From: JBHJGM01 sp964405825
GTDB lineage: Bacteria; Verrucomicrobiota; Verrucomicrobiia; Opitutales; JBHJGM01
Length of the DNA: 64,000 nt
Reading direction: 5' to 3'
Assembly: GCA_964405825.1 (NCBI GenBank)
Contig: CAYOPI010000002.1
Coordinates: 46,914 to 110,913, forward strand
Shown here: positions 1 through 6,539 of the stretch, piece after piece
Layout of the letters: each line of letters begins with the position of its first letter
Position numbering within the stretch: position 1 is the stretch's first letter
Position numbers and translations under genes: made by a program
Notes under the pieces: generated by a model
The model's input: the letters and a program-made list of their open reading frames with translations, nothing else
Database searches by the model: none
Told to the model about the DNA's origin: nothing

Positions 1-211
1 GCAACGCCAGCCGTTCGGTGATCGCGCGGGCGTCGATGAGCGGCGGCAGCTCAGGACGCTCGGGCTCAGTCGAAGCCACCCGGGGTGCTTTCGTCACGAG
101 CGGCTCAGGCTTGTCGATGGGCTCAAGCAGTGAGTTCAGATCGGCTTGCACCGAGGGGCACAAGCCGCAGGCGAGGGCCAGCAAAAGCCAGTTGAGGAAA
201 CGGAAGTTCAT
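1..211 (-). CDS. flgA: Probable flagellar P-ring assembly protein FlgA (C-terminal part outside window)
   Basis: Reading leftward from an ATG at 211, about 70 codons remain before the window edge. The product begins with a clear signal peptide (MNFRFLNWLLLALACGL, then a cleavage region near SVQA), followed by a proline-rich segment. The gene starts 19 bases after the flgG stop, so it is in the same operon. FlgA is the periplasmic chaperone for P-ring subunits and commonly follows flgG. The diagnostic SAF domain lies beyond the edge, so the name rests on the signal peptide and position only. Confidence 0.55.
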   Translation of the reverse strand, partial: MNFRFLNWLLLALACGLCPSVQADLNSLLEPIDKPEPLVTKAPRVASTEPERPELPPLIDARAITERLAL

Positions 212-229
212 GAAAAGTCTGGTGAGGGA

Positions 230-1009
230 TCAGCGCTTGAGCTGGGTAACGCGCGAGAGCATGTCGTCGCTGGTCTGGATGGCCTTGGAGTTGATCTCGT
301 AGGCCCGCTGGGCCACGATCATGTCCACCATCTCCTGGACGACGTTGACGTTGGACATCTCCAGAAAGCCCTGGCGCAGGTGGCCAAAGCCGTTGTCGCC
401 CGGAGTGCCGGACTCGGGCGTACCGCTGGCGGGAGTCTCCTGGTAAAGGTTGCCGCCCATCGAGCGCAGCCCGCCCGGATTGGCGAAGCGGACCAGGCCA
501 ATGTTGAAGGTCTGCTGGCCTCCGGGACTGCGCACGGTCACCTGCCCACCCGGCGCGATGGCAAAGTCGAGGTAGTCCGACGGAAGGTTTGACAGGCCGG
601 AAATTGGGTAGCCGTCGTTGTTGACCATGCGGCCATTGGCATCGACTTTCCAGGCGCCGTCGCGGGTGTAGGCCGTGGAGCCATCAGGCAGGTCGATCTC
701 AAAGAAGCCCACCCCTTCGATGGCCAGGTCGGACTCCTTGGCGGTCTGCGTCAGCTGGCCCTGGGTGAACACCTTCGTTGTGGAGACAACCTCCACGCCG
801 TTGCCCACAGCCACTCCGGACGGGCGCACGTTGCCGTTGCCCACCTCGGTGCCCGGCTGGCGCAGCTGCTGATAGAGCAGGTCCTGGAACTCCAGCTTGC
901 TCTTCTTGAAGCCCGTCGTGTTGACGTTGGCGATGTTGTTGGAGATCGCGTTGAGGTTGAGCTGCTGGGCCTCCATCCCGGTGGCCGAGGAGTATAGGGA
1001 GAGATTCAT
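230..1009 (-). CDS. flgG: Flagellar distal rod protein FlgG
   Basis: The 259-residue product forms the distal rod that carries hook torque through the P and L rings. Its N-terminus has the rod/hook signature (ATGMEAQQLNLNAISNNIAN, then VNTTGFKK). The middle has the EGVGFFEIDLPDG and YTRDGAWKVDANG motifs of the FlgG/FlgE fold. The C-terminus (SNVNVVQEMVDMIVAQRAYE) is the conserved helix that packs in the rod. The length matches the family (about 260). It lies 56 bases downstream of flgF and 19 bases before the probable flgA, so the three are probably one transcript. Confidence 0.96.
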   Translation of the reverse strand: MNLSLYSSATGMEAQQLNLNAISNNIANVNTTGFKKSKLEFQDLLYQQLRQPGTEVGNGNVRPSGVAVGNGVEVVSTTKVFTQGQLTQTAKESDLAIEGVGFFEIDLPDGSTAYTRDGAWKVDANGRMVNNDGYPISGLSNLPSDYLDFAIAPGGQVTVRSPGGQQTFNIGLVRFANPGGLRSMGGNLYQETPASGTPESGTPGDNGFGHLRQGFLEMSNVNVVQEMVDMIVAQRAYEINSKAIQTSDDMLSRVTQLKR

Positions 1010-1065
1010 GGAAGAGTTGCTTGAGCTTTGACGGGACTGTCCGGTGAGGGTGTGTCTTCAGAAAA

Positions 1066-1815
1066 TCAGGACACACCGAGAGCGGAGACGGAGTCCTGAT
1101 AGCGATCATCGTAGGACTGAATGACTTTCTGGCTGGCCTCGTAGCTTCGCGAAATCTGGATCATCTTGATCATCTCCTCGACGGGAGAGACGTTGCTTCC
1201 CTCGTGCGCGCCGGGCACAATGCTCGGTTCCAGCAGGGGGGAGGCAACGGCATCGGAGCCTGCCGGGAGCGCGAAGCCGGTCCCGCGCGCCAGCAGCGCC
1301 TCCAGGCGATCGATGGTGGACACCTTCAGGCTGCCGATCTGCGTGTCGCCCTGAAAGACGTTGCCCTTGTCGTCGAAGTGCAGGTCGCCGTTACCGGGGA
1401 CAGCCTGAATCGGGCCGCCCTGCCCCAGCACGGTGAGGCCGCTCTTGGTGACAAGCCGGCCCTCGTTGTTGACCAGAAACTGACCATCGCGCGTGTAAAG
1501 CGTGTCGCCGTTGACATCCTCAACCTCGAAAAAGCCCGGCCCCTGCACGGCGGCGTGCGTGCGCTGGCCCGAGTGGATGATCGGCCCCTGCGTGTGAATG
1601 ATCTGGGTGTGGCCCTCCGGAGTCAGTCCACCCATCATCTGCTCGAAGTTACGGCCCGTCACTGAAGGCACTGCGCCGAGTTCGATGGCGTTGAAGGCCA
1701 TGCCGGCCTTCTTGAAACCCGCCGCCGACGCGAACGCCAGGTTGTGCGCGGTGGCGTTCTGCCACTGCTCCAGGCTGTCCAGCGATGCCGCCCCTTGATA
1801 CAGGCCCACGTTCAT
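1066..1815 (-). CDS. flgF: Flagellar proximal rod protein FlgF
   Basis: The 249-residue rod protein is related to FlgG but more divergent: the N-terminus has NVGLYQGAASLDSLEQWQN instead of the usual motif, the middle retains GPGFFEVEDVNGDTLYTRDG, and the C-terminus has SPVEEMIKMIQISRSYEASQK. I chose the ATG at 1815 because it begins the conserved MNVGLYQG segment. A longer start at 1845 would add ten residues unlike the family and would overlap the sigma-54-like promoter at 1827-1842. It is the first gene of the flgF-flgG-flgA unit. With that promoter the message would be almost leaderless. Confidence 0.9.
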   Translation of the reverse strand: MNVGLYQGAASLDSLEQWQNATAHNLAFASAAGFKKAGMAFNAIELGAVPSVTGRNFEQMMGGLTPEGHTQIIHTQGPIIHSGQRTHAAVQGPGFFEVEDVNGDTLYTRDGQFLVNNEGRLVTKSGLTVLGQGGPIQAVPGNGDLHFDDKGNVFQGDTQIGSLKVSTIDRLEALLARGTGFALPAGSDAVASPLLEPSIVPGAHEGSNVSPVEEMIKMIQISRSYEASQKVIQSYDDRYQDSVSALGVS

Positions 1816-1826
1816 GCCCCCATCAA

Positions 1827-1842
1827 AGCAGTGCGGATGCCA
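1827..1842 (-). promoter_or_regulatory. Sigma-54-type -24/-12 promoter candidate for flgF operon
   Basis: The minus strand reads TGGCATCCGCACTGCT. This matches the sigma-54 consensus TGGCAC-N5-TTGCT with one mismatch in each box and the right GG-GC spacing. The predicted start site is near 1816, directly before the flgF ATG, so the transcript would have essentially no leader. That short leader lowers confidence. Support comes from the near-identical elements upstream of flhB and flgB. Confidence 0.5.
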
Positions 1843-1892
1843 CAATCTTTAAGTCATTGTTATCCAGTGCTTTAAATTGCCAATAGCAACAC

Positions 1893-1912
1893 CCTCGGAA
1901 GGGATTGCCGCC
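1893..1912 (-). promoter_or_regulatory. Candidate enhancer (activator) site shared with flhB upstream region
   Basis: On the plus strand the site reads CCTCGGAAGGGATTGCCGCC. It matches 17 of 20 bases of the sequence at 9978-9997. Its centre lies about 86 bases upstream of the predicted flgF start site, nearly the same distance as in the flhB case. Sigma-54 promoters need an activator bound 80-150 bases upstream, so binding by a FleQ/FlrC/NtrC-type protein is inferred. Confidence 0.4.
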
Positions 1913-1990
1913 AAGGGTGCCCGCCGAATGTAAAGAGCGTAAAGGCGGCGCGCGTTCTGCGCATCGGTAAAAGACCCTAGCCTGTGACTC

Positions 1991-2012
1991 AAAACACCGG
2001 AGCCCTCCGGTG
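1991..2012 (-). terminator. Intrinsic terminator after the motB unit
   Basis: A perfect 7-base-pair stem with a 4-base loop (CACCGGA-GCCC-TCCGGTG at 1995-2012, plus-strand sense) is followed on the minus strand by TTTT. It begins only five bases past the stop codon of the 91-residue gene. It should end the flhB-to-motB transcript and separate it from flgF. Confidence 0.75.
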
Positions 2013-2016
2013 CCGG

Positions 2017-2292
2017 TCAGGAGCCTTCGCAGTCCAGCTCGAGATCGAGTTGCCGGGTGCCCTGAGCGTAGGTGACGCGGATGCGCCGCACGCGATCGCC
2101 CTCACTGATGACCTCCACCACCGGCGCTTCCGGATCGTCGGGATCGGCGTGGATGACCTCGGGTTCGGCCGGCGTCTCCACCCGGGAGCGCGGCTGATTG
2201 AGGTGCTGGCCCATTGAAGCGAAGACACCCGGCCCTTCGGCGGAACGAAAGGGACCCTTGGTCTTTGAGCAGGCTTTGGCGAGGTCTTCCAT
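2017..2292 (-). CDS. Small unknown protein in flagellar motor operon
   Basis: The 91-residue product starts MEDLAKACSKTKGPF and has no signal peptide or membrane segment. The first 50 residues look disordered. A proline- and acid-rich linker (HADPDDPEAP) is followed by a short beta-strand-like tail (VVEVISEGDRVRRIRVTYAQ, ending ELDCEGS). I do not recognise a family. It starts 11 bases after the motB stop and is the last gene before a terminator, so it is cotranscribed with the stator genes. A role in stator or motor assembly is only an inference from position. Confidence 0.7.
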   Translation of the reverse strand: MEDLAKACSKTKGPFRSAEGPGVFASMGQHLNQPRSRVETPAEPEVIHADPDDPEAPVVEVISEGDRVRRIRVTYAQGTRQLDLELDCEGS

Positions 2293-2303
2293 GGCGTGTC
2301 TTG

Positions 2304-3056
2304 CTAATAGCTCACCTTGTCGGCTTCCATGACCTCAAGGCTCAGCTCGATGCGCTGGTTGGAGGGGTCATCGGGCGGGACACCCGGCAGCGCGTGGCGG
2401 TCACCATAGCCGCTGATCTGAGAGACCTTTTCCGGGTCCAGGGCAAAGTGTTCAAGCAGACGCCGGGTGGCGTTGGCGCGGTCGGTGGTGAGTTCCCAAA
2501 CGCCATACTCCTCCGAGATCTTGGGGTAGCCCGCCGGTGTGTAGGCGTCGATGCGCACCCGCAGCTCGTAGCGGTCCATCAGCCAGGAGAGGTTCTGCAC
2601 GGCAAAGCGGCCCCAGTGGGTGAACTCGGCAGTGTGCTTGCGAAAGAGCGGCTTACCCGGGCGGTCGTACAGGGTAATGCGCAGGCCTTCCTGGGTGACG
2701 TCGATCTGGACGGGCTTCTCGGACTCGTCCTGGTTGACGTTCATGAGCTTGTAGAACTCGTCGGCGATCTGCTCCAGGGTGGCCAGGTTGATGCGGCTGC
2801 GCCCGCCGGGGTCGGTCTCGGAGATGCTGGCCTGCGCCGGGCTGCCGTTGGTGAAGTCCAGCAGACCTTCGCCGCTGGTCTGGGGGACCTCAAAGGGGTT
2901 CTGGAAGTAGCGCGAGGTGGCCATGACGATCTCCTCATCCTGAGAGCAGATCCACAGCACCATAAACAGCGCCATCATGGCCGTCACGAAGTCGGCGTAG
3001 GCGACCTTCCAGGCTCCGCCGTGGTGCTCACCGTGTTTCTTCTTCTTGCGCGCCAT
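2304..3056 (-). CDS. motB: Flagellar stator protein MotB
   Basis: The 250-residue product anchors the stator to peptidoglycan and forms the proton channel with MotA. A lysine-rich start (MARKKKKHG) is followed by one membrane segment (about residues 18-38) containing the channel aspartate D22 in YADFVTAMMAL. After a plug/linker region, the C-terminal half is an OmpA-like peptidoglycan-binding domain (TTDRANATRRLLEHF, SGYGDRH, NQRIELSLE). It starts 14 bases after the motA stop, the usual pairing. The length is normal for a compact MotB. Confidence 0.95.
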   Translation of the reverse strand: MARKKKKHGEHHGGAWKVAYADFVTAMMALFMVLWICSQDEEIVMATSRYFQNPFEVPQTSGEGLLDFTNGSPAQASISETDPGGRSRINLATLEQIADEFYKLMNVNQDESEKPVQIDVTQEGLRITLYDRPGKPLFRKHTAEFTHWGRFAVQNLSWLMDRYELRVRIDAYTPAGYPKISEEYGVWELTTDRANATRRLLEHFALDPEKVSQISGYGDRHALPGVPPDDPSNQRIELSLEVMEADKVSY

Positions 3057-3070
3057 CGCCGTGGAAAGGG

Positions 3071-3934
3071 TTACTTCGCGCCCCCAAGGGACTTGAGGAT
3101 CTGCTCCAGTTCATCGGCTTCGGGCTGCATCTCGGCATCGAGGGTGCGGCGGGCGATCTCGATCGCCATCAGTGGGGCCAGGCCCTTGGCAAAACCCGAG
3201 ACCGACTTGGACATGACACCGAAGTACTGGAAATGGGAGCGGTGGTTGAAGGTGATGCGCTTGCACAACGGGTTGATGAAACCATACGCGCCAAAAACTC
3301 CGAGGAACGTTCCGGTGAGGGCCGCGGCCACCTTGTAGCCGACCATCTCCGGGCCTTCGGCGATGGCGCCCATCGTGTTGATGATACCCAGAACGGCCGC
3401 GACAATACCGATGCCCGGCAGGGAGTCGCCTACGAGATTGAGCACGCCGACAGGGCCGTGCGCCTGCTCTTCCTTGGCGTCGATTTCGGAGTCGAGAATG
3501 TCCTCAAGCTGGTCGGGCTTGATCTTGCCGTCGATGATCGGGCGTAGGGCATTGCAGAGAAACTGGATGCGCTCGGGCTCGTGGCTGATGCTGGGGTAGC
3601 GCTGGAAAATGCTGCTGTTGTTGGGGTCGGAGACGTGCTCGTCGAGAGCGATCAGGCCATTGCGCCGACCGATCATGAAGATCTCGTAGAGCATCTTGAG
3701 CAGGTCCATGAAGTCCTCCTTGCCCGCGCCGTGGCCGGAGAAGCTGCCCTTGATGTCGCCCACGAGCGCCTTCACCACGCTGGGCGGGCTGGCGATCATC
3801 AGAACGCCGGCCGAGATGCCCCCGATCACCACAAACTCCGAGATGTGCAACAACACCACGGGGTTGCCCCCGGCGATCATGAAACCGCCGATGGTAGACA
3901 GGAGAACGACCAGAAATCCGGCAATCAGGAGCAT
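3071..3934 (-). CDS. motA: Flagellar stator protein MotA
   Basis: The 287-residue inner-membrane protein has four predicted membrane segments: two near the N-terminus (residues 2-22 and about 27-47) and two in the last third (LNLVGDSLPGIGIVAAVLGIINTMGAI and KVAAALTGTFLGVFGAYGFINPL). The cytoplasmic loop between them carries the torque-generating charged residues. The PGIGIVAAVLGIINTMG segment is the MotA signature. It lies between fliA and motB. With MotB it forms the ion-driven stator, probably proton type. Confidence 0.95.
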   Translation of the reverse strand: MLLIAGFLVVLLSTIGGFMIAGGNPVVLLHISEFVVIGGISAGVLMIASPPSVVKALVGDIKGSFSGHGAGKEDFMDLLKMLYEIFMIGRRNGLIALDEHVSDPNNSSIFQRYPSISHEPERIQFLCNALRPIIDGKIKPDQLEDILDSEIDAKEEQAHGPVGVLNLVGDSLPGIGIVAAVLGIINTMGAIAEGPEMVGYKVAAALTGTFLGVFGAYGFINPLCKRITFNHRSHFQYFGVMSKSVSGFAKGLAPLMAIEIARRTLDAEMQPEADELEQILKSLGGAK

Positions 3935-3988
3935 GGCAAAGGTGGGCGGAGAGCGTGGTCCGCCGTGATGTAAGTCGCCCGCGAAGGC

Positions 3989-4807
3989 CTACTTGTTAAT
4001 CATCCGCTTCAAATAGCCCCGCAGCCCGACGATCGCCTGTGAGTGAATCTGGCAGATGCGCGATTCGGTCAGGTTGAAAACAGCGGCGATTTCGGCCAGG
4101 CGCATGCCCTGCAGGTAGTACATCGTCAGCACGCGGCGGGGCGTGTCGGGAAGCTCCTTGAGGCGCTCGCGCAGCAGCTCCAGCATCTCGTTGTCCTCGG
4201 CCACGTCGCGCCCGTTCATCTGGGTGGCGTCGGAAATGGCGTCGTGCAGCGAGGGCGACTCGGGATCGTCGGAAGCCGGCGCGGAGTCCAGCGGGACCAT
4301 GTAAATCGACCGGCGCTGCTCGCGCATGCGCTCGTGCTGCTCCTTGGTCAGGCCCAGCTCCTTGCAGATCTCCTCGTCGCTGGCCTCGCGGTTGAGGCGC
4401 TGTTCGAGTTCCTCGACGGCCTTGCGATACTTCTTGGCGTTGATGCGGTCGATCCGCGGCATCCAGTCGATGCGGCGCAGCTCATCCAGCAAGGCACCTC
4501 GCACGCGCAGCGAAGCGTAGTTGCCGAAGGAGTGCCCCTTCTTCGGATCGAAGTTGCGCGAGGCAGTGATCAGCCCGCTGACGCCGACCGAGTAGATGTC
4601 CTCCGGGTCGATGTGCGAGGGGAAGTAGATGCGCATGCGCGACACGATCGACTTGACCAGCGGCAGGTAGCTTTCGACGAGATCCCAGCGGGGCTCGCGC
4701 TTTTCCTTGGCCTGCTTGTCGTAGGCCTTCGCGGCCTGGCGGCTGCGCCCCGTATCCGGGGACGGCGGCTGCGCCGGGGGCGCCTTTTTTTCGGTAGTCG
4801 TAGCCAT
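3989..4807 (-). CDS. fliA: RNA polymerase sigma factor FliA (sigma-28)
   Basis: The 272-residue sigma-70 family factor for late flagellar genes has region 2 (LPLVKSIVSRMRIYFPSHID, then EDIYSVGVSGLITASRNFDP and FGNYASLRVRGALLDELRRI), region 3 with RLNREASDEEICKELGL, and region 4 with the helix-turn-helix (MRLAEIAAVFNLTESRICQI). The N-terminal 40 residues are an extra Ala/Pro/Lys-rich extension. An AAGG ribosome site precedes the ATG. It lies between an unknown membrane protein and motA. Its target genes (filament and cap) are outside the window. Confidence 0.95.
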   Translation of the reverse strand: MATTTEKKAPPAQPPSPDTGRSRQAAKAYDKQAKEKREPRWDLVESYLPLVKSIVSRMRIYFPSHIDPEDIYSVGVSGLITASRNFDPKKGHSFGNYASLRVRGALLDELRRIDWMPRIDRINAKKYRKAVEELEQRLNREASDEEICKELGLTKEQHERMREQRRSIYMVPLDSAPASDDPESPSLHDAISDATQMNGRDVAEDNEMLELLRERLKELPDTPRRVLTMYYLQGMRLAEIAAVFNLTESRICQIHSQAIVGLRGYLKRMINK

Positions 4808-4856
4808 TGTATACCTTCGTTGGGAGTATCAGGAACCAGTAGTTGAAAGGATGGGT

Positions 4857-5273
4857 TCAGGCCTCGGCGGTAGCGGGCTGAGGCTCGTTGGAAGTGGATT
4901 TCTCGCCCGGGCCGGCTTCCGCGTTTTCGTTCGAGCCCTCTCCGGGGCGGAGCCGGCTGGCCACCTGTCCGAGAGCTTCGGCGGCGGCACGTTCGGCCGC
5001 GGCGGCTTCTTCCTCAGCGGCCCGTTCGGCTTCCTCGCGAGCCTGGCGCATGCGCTCACGGTACTTGCGCTCAAGCACGGCCTGCATGTTGTGCAGCACG
5101 ACAATCATCGCGCCCTTGCACATGAAAAACCCGATGAGGCAGCCGATGGAGCCGTTGCGCAGCGCCGCGATGGCTTCGCCGCCACCAACCATGGTGCCGA
5201 AGAAGCTGACCATGAATCCGGCGAATCCGCCCATGGCCAAAAGGAACTTGCCTTCGCGTACGACGATTTTCAT
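4857..5273 (-). CDS. Unknown small membrane protein between flhF and fliA
   Basis: The 138-residue product has two predicted membrane helices (LLAMGGFAGFMVSFFGTMVG at about residues 11-30, and SIGCLIGFFMCKGAMIVVL at about 42-60). A long charged, alanine-rich helix (about 65-105, coiled-coil-like) and a disordered acidic tail follow. I recognise no family. It begins 18 bases after the flhF stop, where flhG (the MinD-like partner of FlhF) sits in Bacillus-type clusters. A role in flagellar placement or in holding a cytoplasmic partner at the membrane is inference only. Confidence 0.75.
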   Translation of the reverse strand: MKIVVREGKFLLAMGGFAGFMVSFFGTMVGGGEAIAALRNGSIGCLIGFFMCKGAMIVVLHNMQAVLERKYRERMRQAREEAERAAEEEAAAAERAAAEALGQVASRLRPGEGSNENAEAGPGEKSTSNEPQPATAEA

Positions 5274-5291
5274 GGCGCTGGCTCGGTTCGA

Positions 5292-6515
5292 CTATCGGCC
5301 TCCGAGAGATGGCAGGGCGCGCTCCATCATGAAGCCGAAGACATCGCGGGCGCATTCGCCGCTGATGCCCGGACCTTCGCTGAAAAAGAGCGTGGGTAAA
5401 CCCGAACGCAGCAGGCAGGGCCACAGGCGGTTGGGTTGGCTGAGTTCGTCCAGGTGAGAAAAGACCAGGTGCGTTGCGCCGATCTGGTGGCCCTGCTGGA
5501 CGGCCTCCTTCAGCAGCTGCAGGTCGTAGGCGGCGTTGAGCACCAGCACCCGCGTGTCGACGTACTCGCCGTCCAGACGCTCGCGGGCGGCTTGCCAGCC
5601 GGCGGTGTCGCGCAGGGTCAAACCGGGCAGATCAAAGAAGACGATACCGGCCTCCGAGATGGCTTCCTGCGAATCGGTTTCGCGCATCAGGGGAAGGCCC
5701 AGCACATCGCAGTACGTACGCAGGGCGTCGTCGGGGTTGGGCTCATCGTGGTCGAGCTTGACCACGCTGACATCCTCGGTCCGGTCGATGAAAACCTCCT
5801 GGGCCAGTTGCTTGCACAACGCCGTCGTCTTGCCCACCCCTGGCGTACCCAAAAAAGCGATACGCCGCCCCAGCGAAGGCACCTCAATCTCGCGAAGCTG
5901 CTGACCCAGCCATTGGAAGACTTCGGCCAGCGCCTGTTCGCGGGGCAAGCTGCAAAGGCGGGGCCACTCGGGCGAATCCTCCAGGCGCGAAAGCAGCCCG
6001 TCGTCGAACTGGGCCTTGCGCAGGAGTTCGGTCAGCGCGTTGACCGGACGCGACTGGGCGATGGGCTCACGCAGAATCGGCGAGGGCGCGGGCTGGGCTT
6101 CAGCCTTGTCTCGAATCGCTTCATCCATGGGCGGGCGGGCAGATTCCGCAAAGGCGCGCTCGAGCTTCGCGGCGCTGACGGGCTTGCGAGCAAAGGCAAC
6201 GCCGGAGTCAGGGTTCTCAGCCGGGACACGGCTCCGCGGCGCCTCGGGCTCTGTTGCCGGGAGACTTTCTTCAGCCCCGGGCTCGGATGGAGCATCCTCA
6301 GCTGCCTCCGCCGGGATGGTGGCGATAACCTCGAGCTTGGGACTGCTCAGGAAGCGCGTCAGACCGCGGCCATCGATCTGCTTGACCGTCAGCACGCGTG
6401 CCTTGGGGCCGAGGTTCTCGCGAATCAGCGTGACGGCTTCCTCAGCCGAGCTGACGATGAAGCGAAACTTGCGGCCGATAAGCGTTTCGGTGGGCTGGTC
6501 CTTGAGGGAGGTCAT
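5292..6515 (-). CDS. flhF: Flagellar biosynthesis GTPase FlhF (divergent)
   Basis: The 407-residue SRP-type GTPase places flagella at the pole or sets their number. The N-terminal domain (RKFRFIVSSAEEAVTLIREN, then GPKARVLTVKQI) is typical of FlhF. Residues 65-155 are a long disordered linker. The NG domain has a good P-loop (LGTPGVGKTT, 222-231). Other GTPase motifs are eroded: DLPGLT (295-300) stands where DTAGR is expected, SHLD (353-356) replaces TKLD, and LDHDEP replaces the DTYR motif. It starts 24 bases after the flhA stop. GTP binding is likely, but normal hydrolysis is uncertain. Confidence 0.88.
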   Translation of the reverse strand: MTSLKDQPTETLIGRKFRFIVSSAEEAVTLIRENLGPKARVLTVKQIDGRGLTRFLSSPKLEVIATIPAEAAEDAPSEPGAEESLPATEPEAPRSRVPAENPDSGVAFARKPVSAAKLERAFAESARPPMDEAIRDKAEAQPAPSPILREPIAQSRPVNALTELLRKAQFDDGLLSRLEDSPEWPRLCSLPREQALAEVFQWLGQQLREIEVPSLGRRIAFLGTPGVGKTTALCKQLAQEVFIDRTEDVSVVKLDHDEPNPDDALRTYCDVLGLPLMRETDSQEAISEAGIVFFDLPGLTLRDTAGWQAARERLDGEYVDTRVLVLNAAYDLQLLKEAVQQGHQIGATHLVFSHLDELSQPNRLWPCLLRSGLPTLFFSEGPGISGECARDVFGFMMERALPSLGGR

Positions 6516-6539
6516 GGCGTATTCAAAGTTTGGCTACGT

